Origin: Collinsella sp.
Lineage (GTDB): Bacteria; Actinomycetota; Coriobacteriia; Coriobacteriales; Coriobacteriaceae
Direction of reading: 5' to 3'
Length of the DNA stretch: 9,688 nucleotides
NCBI GenBank assembly: GCA_022728415.1
Contig: JAIJJM010000051.1
Span: forward strand, 1-9,688
Shown here: piece by piece, positions 6,944 to 9,688 of the stretch
Layout of the letters: each line of letters opens with the position of its first letter
Numbering within the stretch: the first letter of the stretch is position 1
Translations under genes and position numbers: made by a program
Notes under the pieces: generated by a model
What the model was told of the DNA's origin: nothing
Seen by the model: the letters and a program-made list of their open reading frames with translations, nothing else
Databases searched by the model: none

Positions 6944-7244
6944 CTCATTTTCCGACTGACTATTTACATAGCCGAAACGCTATCAAATATGACAGTCTGC
7001 TTTTAGCTAAGAGCGGAAGTTGTCACGAAGTTACTCTCCCCTGAGTGCAAATCCCCCAAAGTCATTCGCAGATCAGTACCGAAAGGCGATCACTTTAACG
7101 CTCTGTATTGCGAGTGCTCAAATAAGGAGTGAGGCCATACCTACGTATTGAATCTGACGTTCTCACACACGTTGAGCCCCAGCTCAATAGCGGCAGACCG
7201 ACTGCTGAAAGAGCCGGTTAGCCAACTCAGCCCCTAGCACGTAA
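6944..7244. other. Non-coding stretch between PF and cargo terminators
   Basis: No convincing gene is seen in about 300 bp on either strand; short frames lack ribosome sites and family resemblance. It contains one hairpin element (6990-7022, listed separately) and a small perfect stem, TTGAGC (7172-7177) with GCTCAA (7182-7187). The rest has no structure I can support and may be debris from earlier cargo exchange at this locus. Confidence 0.6.
6990..7022 (+). repeat. Hairpin element A (left flank of cargo)
   Basis: The element begins TGACAGTCTGC and continues to GAGCGGAAGTTG. CTGCTTTT (6997-7004) can pair with AAGAGCGG (7009-7016), with two G-U pairs. Aligned without gaps to element B on the opposite strand (8852-8821), it matches at 23 of 32 positions, including TGACAGTC and GAGCGGA. 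Some differences exchange a G-U pair for a G-C pair. The two copies face inward around the cargo gene. Confidence 0.55.
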
Positions 7245-7273
7245 AACTGCCCTAGATTTACTGCAGGGCAGTT
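7241..7273 (-). terminator. Second tandem terminator after cargo gene
   Basis: A perfect 9-bp inverted repeat, AACTGCCCT (7245-7253) with AGGGCAGTT (7265-7273) and an 11-nt loop, continues as TTTTAC on the - strand. It lies just beyond the first terminator and backs it up. Confidence 0.7.
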
Positions 7274-7278
7274 AATGT

Positions 7279-7301
7279 AAAAGCCTCGCACTTGCGGAGG
7301 C
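7279..7301 (-). terminator. First tandem terminator after cargo gene
   Basis: On the - strand GCCTCCGC, loop AAGT and GCGAGGC form a stem with one bulged C (7301-7283), followed by TTTT (7282-7279). It begins 11 bp after the cargo stop codon. Two terminators in a row isolate the cargo gene from the tail operon. Confidence 0.8.
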
Positions 7302-7312
7302 AGTATTATAAT

Positions 7313-8614
7313 TCAAGCTTCATTCTTTAGTTTTTCAATGTGATTAACCTCATCATTGCTTGCTTTAGCTGCTGATTGGCCTTTCTTACTTATAATCCCT
7401 TTAACATAATTTACATTATCAATGGAGGCATCTAAGAATTTTTGAAACGACTTAGAATTAAGCATTTCTGTCCAAGGAGTAGTATGATCTTCATCTTTCA
7501 CAAAACGCAATGGAGCCTCTTCAAGTCGACTTAGCGCAGAATCAAATAAGCGTTTTTCGAACTCTCCATCTGATACCTTGCATGCCTCATTTTTGTATCC
7601 CTCATACGCTTTAGCCACAGAAGCTTTATAAGCATAATCCTCTGCGAGTTTGAAACGTTGATTAATTTGTTTTGTAGACATCCAAGCAAACCAAAGAGGG
7701 GCGCCTATGCTAAAAACAGATAATAGTAATTGAGTGAGTATTACTACCGCACTGGGATTTGGGTTATTCAAAACCCCAGAAAGAACTTTCAATCTTTCAT
7801 ATCCGACTAAACCACCAAGCCCCAAAGCAACTGCCAAACCGGCAACCCATAGTTGGATACTTCGGTTAAGCTTATCTGCTTTTATTTCAAATGCTCCTGC
7901 TAAGCCTTTCGATGTTGAAGCCCTAATAGCCTCTTCGCAAAGAGCCAGATACCGGGCAGCCTCTATATTTTTTTCTTGCAACTCATCAATAATTTTTTTT
8001 GCGGCTTCTTCTTGGGACTCTAAACTGAAATGAGTTTTAGATATCTTCTCCTTTAAATCAGATGCTTCTTTGTTGTATTCCTTTAATTCATTTAAGTCTA
8101 TAGGTATATTTTCTGCAGCTACATGAGCATCATTAATCGTTTTAACTTTACTCTCAAGAGCATCCATCTCAGGATCAATCTTGTTAATTCTCGCCTCCAT
8201 GCTTTTAATTTTTCTGCTTAAATTTCTAGGAAGTAAATTAGCATTATCCAACCGCTTCCATGTAAACGATTCATCCAAGAAATGGTCAACATATGCCAGT
8301 GTTAGCATATATGAAGATATAGCTCGTGCGGAGTTAACGCCTGAGAACTCTGGGACGTGAACTCTAATGAGTGTGTCAATTTTTTCAGGGAGAGATGAAT
8401 AAGCGGCAATTTCTTTTTCAGTTAGTTCAATATCACCATATGCTTTCAGCTTGTTAATAATGCAAATTATTTGGTCAATTAGGTCATCTGATGTTATTGC
8501 CGGAACACCAACTCCAAGAGTATTCGTCATCAACCCATCTTGGATGGTCAGACCTTCTATAGCCTTCTCAAGCCTCAAAAGTGCGTCATAAGTTCCCTTA
8601 AAGCCAGTATGCAT
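7313..8614 (-). CDS. Coiled-coil two-TM membrane protein, phage cargo
   Basis: I do not recognise a named family for this 433-aa protein. Residues 1 to about 130 are a soluble, mostly helical region. A long charged coiled coil follows (about 133-215). Two hydrophobic segments, about 252-272 and 288-312, are joined by a short loop (Asn-Pro-Asn-Pro, 284-287) and form a membrane hairpin. The C-terminal part (about 315-395, including AEDYAYKASVAKAYEGYK and EAPLRFV) looks like a compact conserved domain. With no N-terminal signal and two TM segments, both long regions probably face the cytoplasm. Base composition is clearly more AT-rich than the tail genes. The gene sits between G and FI, where P2 carries the unrelated T5-exclusion gene Z/fun, and has its own candidate promoter and tandem terminators. 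A lysogenic-conversion or anti-phage role is inferred from locus and architecture. The start at 8614 has only a weak GGA ribosome site. Confidence 0.85.
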   Translation of the reverse strand: MHTGFKGTYDALLRLEKAIEGLTIQDGLMTNTLGVGVPAITSDDLIDQIICIINKLKAYGDIELTEKEIAAYSSLPEKIDTLIRVHVPEFSGVNSARAISSYMLTLAYVDHFLDESFTWKRLDNANLLPRNLSRKIKSMEARINKIDPEMDALESKVKTINDAHVAAENIPIDLNELKEYNKEASDLKEKISKTHFSLESQEEAAKKIIDELQEKNIEAARYLALCEEAIRASTSKGLAGAFEIKADKLNRSIQLWVAGLAVALGLGGLVGYERLKVLSGVLNNPNPSAVVILTQLLLSVFSIGAPLWFAWMSTKQINQRFKLAEDYAYKASVAKAYEGYKNEACKVSDGEFEKRLFDSALSRLEEAPLRFVKDEDHTTPWTEMLNSKSFQKFLDASIDNVNYVKGIISKKGQSAAKASNDEVNHIEKLKNEA

Positions 8615-8640
8615 ATTTTATTCCATGAACTTAAGTGATG

Positions 8641-8646
8641 ATTATA
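8641..8646 (-). promoter_or_regulatory. Candidate -10 box of the cargo gene
   Basis: A consensus TATAAT lies on the - strand (8646-8641), predicting a start near 8634 and a leader of about 20 nt. No good -35 box is present 16-18 bp upstream (AAGCAG, AAAGCA or GAAAGC). The promoter would be weak or need an activator; the palindrome at 8678-8694 would centre near -52. Confidence 0.45.
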
Positions 8647-8677
8647 CAGGCTGCTTTGCAACCTGCTTTCGTTGTTA

Positions 8678-8713
8678 GTATATGTAGCATATACATAATT
8701 CTATAGCGTATAC
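8678..8713. promoter_or_regulatory. Palindrome and repeat upstream of cargo gene
   Basis: GTATATG (8678-8684), TAG and CATATAC (8688-8694) form a perfect 7-bp inverted repeat. A related copy, TAGCGTATAC (8704-8713), repeats TAGCATATAC (8685-8694) with one change, 19 bp away, about two helical turns. This spacing is typical of paired sites for a dimeric regulator. No known consensus (for example LexA CTG-N10-CAG) matches. Confidence 0.5.
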
Positions 8714-8765
8714 CTATCCATTTTACCCTTCGTTTTCACAGGAAGCCATATGATTAATGCCGCTT

Positions 8766-8787
8766 AAAAAGCCAGCAGTGTAGTGGC
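8766..8787 (-). terminator. Weak candidate terminator after G
   Basis: On the - strand GCCA (8787-8784) and TGGC (8774-8771) flank a 9-nt interval and are followed by TTTTT (8770-8766). A 4-bp stem is short, so this is at best a weak stop for the H-G transcript before the cargo promoter. Confidence 0.3.
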
Positions 8788-8820
8788 ATACGGATTTTGG
8801 CCACAGAAGCAGAAGTGTGG

Positions 8821-8874
8821 GATGTCCGCTCCTGGCACAGAGCGGACTGTCAGATTAGGCTTTACTCTGTGCCA
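8821..8874 (-). repeat. Hairpin element B with alternative stems
   Basis: Two perfect inverted repeats share bases. GTCCGCTC (8824-8831) pairs with GAGCGGAC (8840-8847). TGGCACAGAG (8833-8842) pairs with CTCTGTGCCA (8865-8874). They cannot form together, because GAG at 8840-8842 belongs to both. The element lies 35 bp after the G stop, in the H-G transcript and upstream of the cargo gene. It is related to element A at 6990-7022 in the opposite orientation. Confidence 0.6.
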
Positions 8875-8908
8875 TAGATATGTAAACTCCCACCAGAACT
8901 CATACAAC

Positions 8909-9436
8909 TTATTGCGGCATTTCTGGCCATTCAGGATTTGCAGTATCCACACGACTGACCAGAACGTTGTAGCGTTCCCATGCTTCCAGTCGGCTGCGTT
9001 CCTCATCTGTTGCCATATTCAGCCTGACAGCGCGCTCCAGCGGCAAAATCACGGATTCAGCATCTGCAAGAAGTCTGCCTTTCCGATTTTCTGCCTGCTG
9101 CTGCAATTCCTCTGCCGTATAAATTCGTTTAATCACAGCACCATCCTTAAACATCCATTTACCTGAGTCGTCAGCACGTCGGTTGGAGGTAATATCAGGA
9201 ACCTCAACAACGCTAAAACCTTCAGGATTAAGCGTTGAAGCATCTCTGGTGATAGCGACAATAATATTATTTTCATCGTAAACAATCTTTATTGTGTCTG
9301 GCTGAAAGTTCTTCACTTCCTCATACCAGTTTTTTCCGTCCTCAGAGTAAAGCCAGATAACTCCGTGTTTCTTTGTTAACTCATACTGTTCCAGTGTTTT
9401 AGCGTTACCCGCTTTTATGTTCTTTAAGTGCATCAT
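8909..9436 (-). CDS. G: Tail fibre assembly protein gpG
   Basis: At 175 aa this matches P2 gpG, a Tfa-type chaperone needed for folding or attaching the distal tail fibre. The family-typical C terminus is clear: [20 protein letters not shown] (about residues 150-169), followed by EWPEMPQ. A helical charged stretch precedes it ([20 protein letters not shown]). The start is a double ATG (9436, 9433) one base after the stop of H (TAA at 9440-9438), so translation is probably coupled to the fibre gene, as usual for fibre and chaperone pairs. No strong ribosome site is present. The gene is complete; downstream is the cargo region rather than FI. Confidence 0.92.
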   Translation of the reverse strand: MMHLKNIKAGNAKTLEQYELTKKHGVIWLYSEDGKNWYEEVKNFQPDTIKIVYDENNIIVAITRDASTLNPEGFSVVEVPDITSNRRADDSGKWMFKDGAVIKRIYTAEELQQQAENRKGRLLADAESVILPLERAVRLNMATDEERSRLEAWERYNVLVSRVDTANPEWPEMPQ

Positions 9437-9437
9437 A

Positions 9438-9688
9438 TTAAACGCTCGCTACATTATACCAGGTGCCATTTATATACTTTTGAACGGGTCTGTAATAAAC
9501 GCCCGCTATATTATCGGCAGAGTTGGACCCTGTATCCTGAACATTAATACCAGACAATACATGACCTGACGGGCACTGGAAATTCCATGTTTGCCAGTTG
9601 TTCACTCCATAATATTGCTGTGAACCAAGTCGAACATCTTTCACATATCTGGAATCAAAATTGCCATAGTTGCCGGGAATAACTTGCG
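9438..9688 (-). CDS. H: Tail fibre protein gpH, C-terminal end (partial)
   Basis: The reading frame is open from the window edge and ends at 9438; 82 residues are visible, so the 5' part lies outside. The visible part begins [20 protein letters not shown], and the [14 protein letters not shown] motif is common near the end of tail fibres of P2, Mu and lambda-like phages. The final segment (about 60 residues, rich in Gly, Asn, Tyr and Trp) would form the receptor-binding tip. A GTG at 9646-9644 is an internal codon, not a start. Fibre tips are exchanged between phages, so host range cannot be read from this piece. The companion chaperone G follows immediately. Confidence 0.88.
   Translation of the reverse strand, partial: QVIPGNYGNFDSRYVKDVRLGSQQYYGVNNWQTWNFQCPSGHVLSGINVQDTGSNSADNIAGVYYRPVQKYINGTWYNVASV

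Noticed and set aside
7313..8614. The cargo protein as a second tape measure or a holin.
   Set aside because: It has a coiled coil and membrane segments, but it lies outside the tail operon, T is already complete, and the size and C-terminal domain do not fit a holin.
8641..8661. TTGCAA (8661-8656) as a -35 partner for TATAAT (8646-8641).
   Set aside because: The spacing is 9 bp, far too short for sigma70; only the -10 box was kept, with modest confidence.
8783..9166. A + strand frame of 127 codons over the end of G.
   Set aside because: It is antisense to G and to the hairpin element; its N-terminal part comes from the palindromic repeat.
1..9688. CRISPR arrays, tRNA or rRNA genes, or insertion-sequence transposases.
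   Set aside because: No regularly spaced repeats, no tRNA-like cloverleaf sequence, and no transposase-like reading frame were seen.

Overview
This window is the right-hand end of an integrated P2-type (Peduovirus) prophage in Escherichia coli or a very close relative. Two things support this. Positions 12-98 (+) match the 87-nt enterobacterial small RNA gene cyaR. The neighbouring genes encode P2 late proteins whose lengths, as I recall them, equal those of P2 itself: Ogr 72 aa, D 387, U 159, T 815, E 91, E+E' 142, FII 172, FI 396, G 175. Family assignments come from recognising the translated proteins; no database search was run.

Layout, left to right on the + strand. At 1-98 lies chromosomal sequence with cyaR, whose terminator is also the 27-bp P2 attachment core (72-98), so this is the prophage/host junction (attR). 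At 99-199 is the phage attachment arm, with two likely integrase arm sites, and a terminator facing ogr. From 200 onward every gene is on the - strand. The late activator ogr (200-418) follows its own predicted promoter. The F operon (500-6802), transcribed in the order FI, FII, E/E', T, U, D, encodes tail sheath, tube, tape-measure chaperones with a programmed -1 frameshift, tape measure, tail completion protein and baseplate hub. Its promoter region (about 6879-6943) has an Ogr-type TGT-N12-ACA site directly abutting an intrinsic terminator. At 6944-8908 is an accessory island: about 370 bp of non-coding sequence with tandem terminators, one AT-rich cargo gene (7313-8614), and about 290 bp of upstream regulatory-looking sequence. 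At 8909-9688 are the tail-fibre assembly gene G and the 3' end of the tail-fibre gene H.

How it works together: Ogr, a small zinc-finger activator, switches on the late promoters that make the contractile tail (FI to D) and the fibres (H, G). The cargo gene lies between G and FI, where P2 carries the unrelated conversion gene Z/fun. It encodes a 433-aa protein with a long coiled coil, two membrane segments and a conserved-looking C-terminal domain. It has its own candidate promoter and terminators, which suggests expression from the silent prophage. It is the best candidate in the window for an undescribed function such as superinfection exclusion or anti-phage defence. The sequence does not prove that role.
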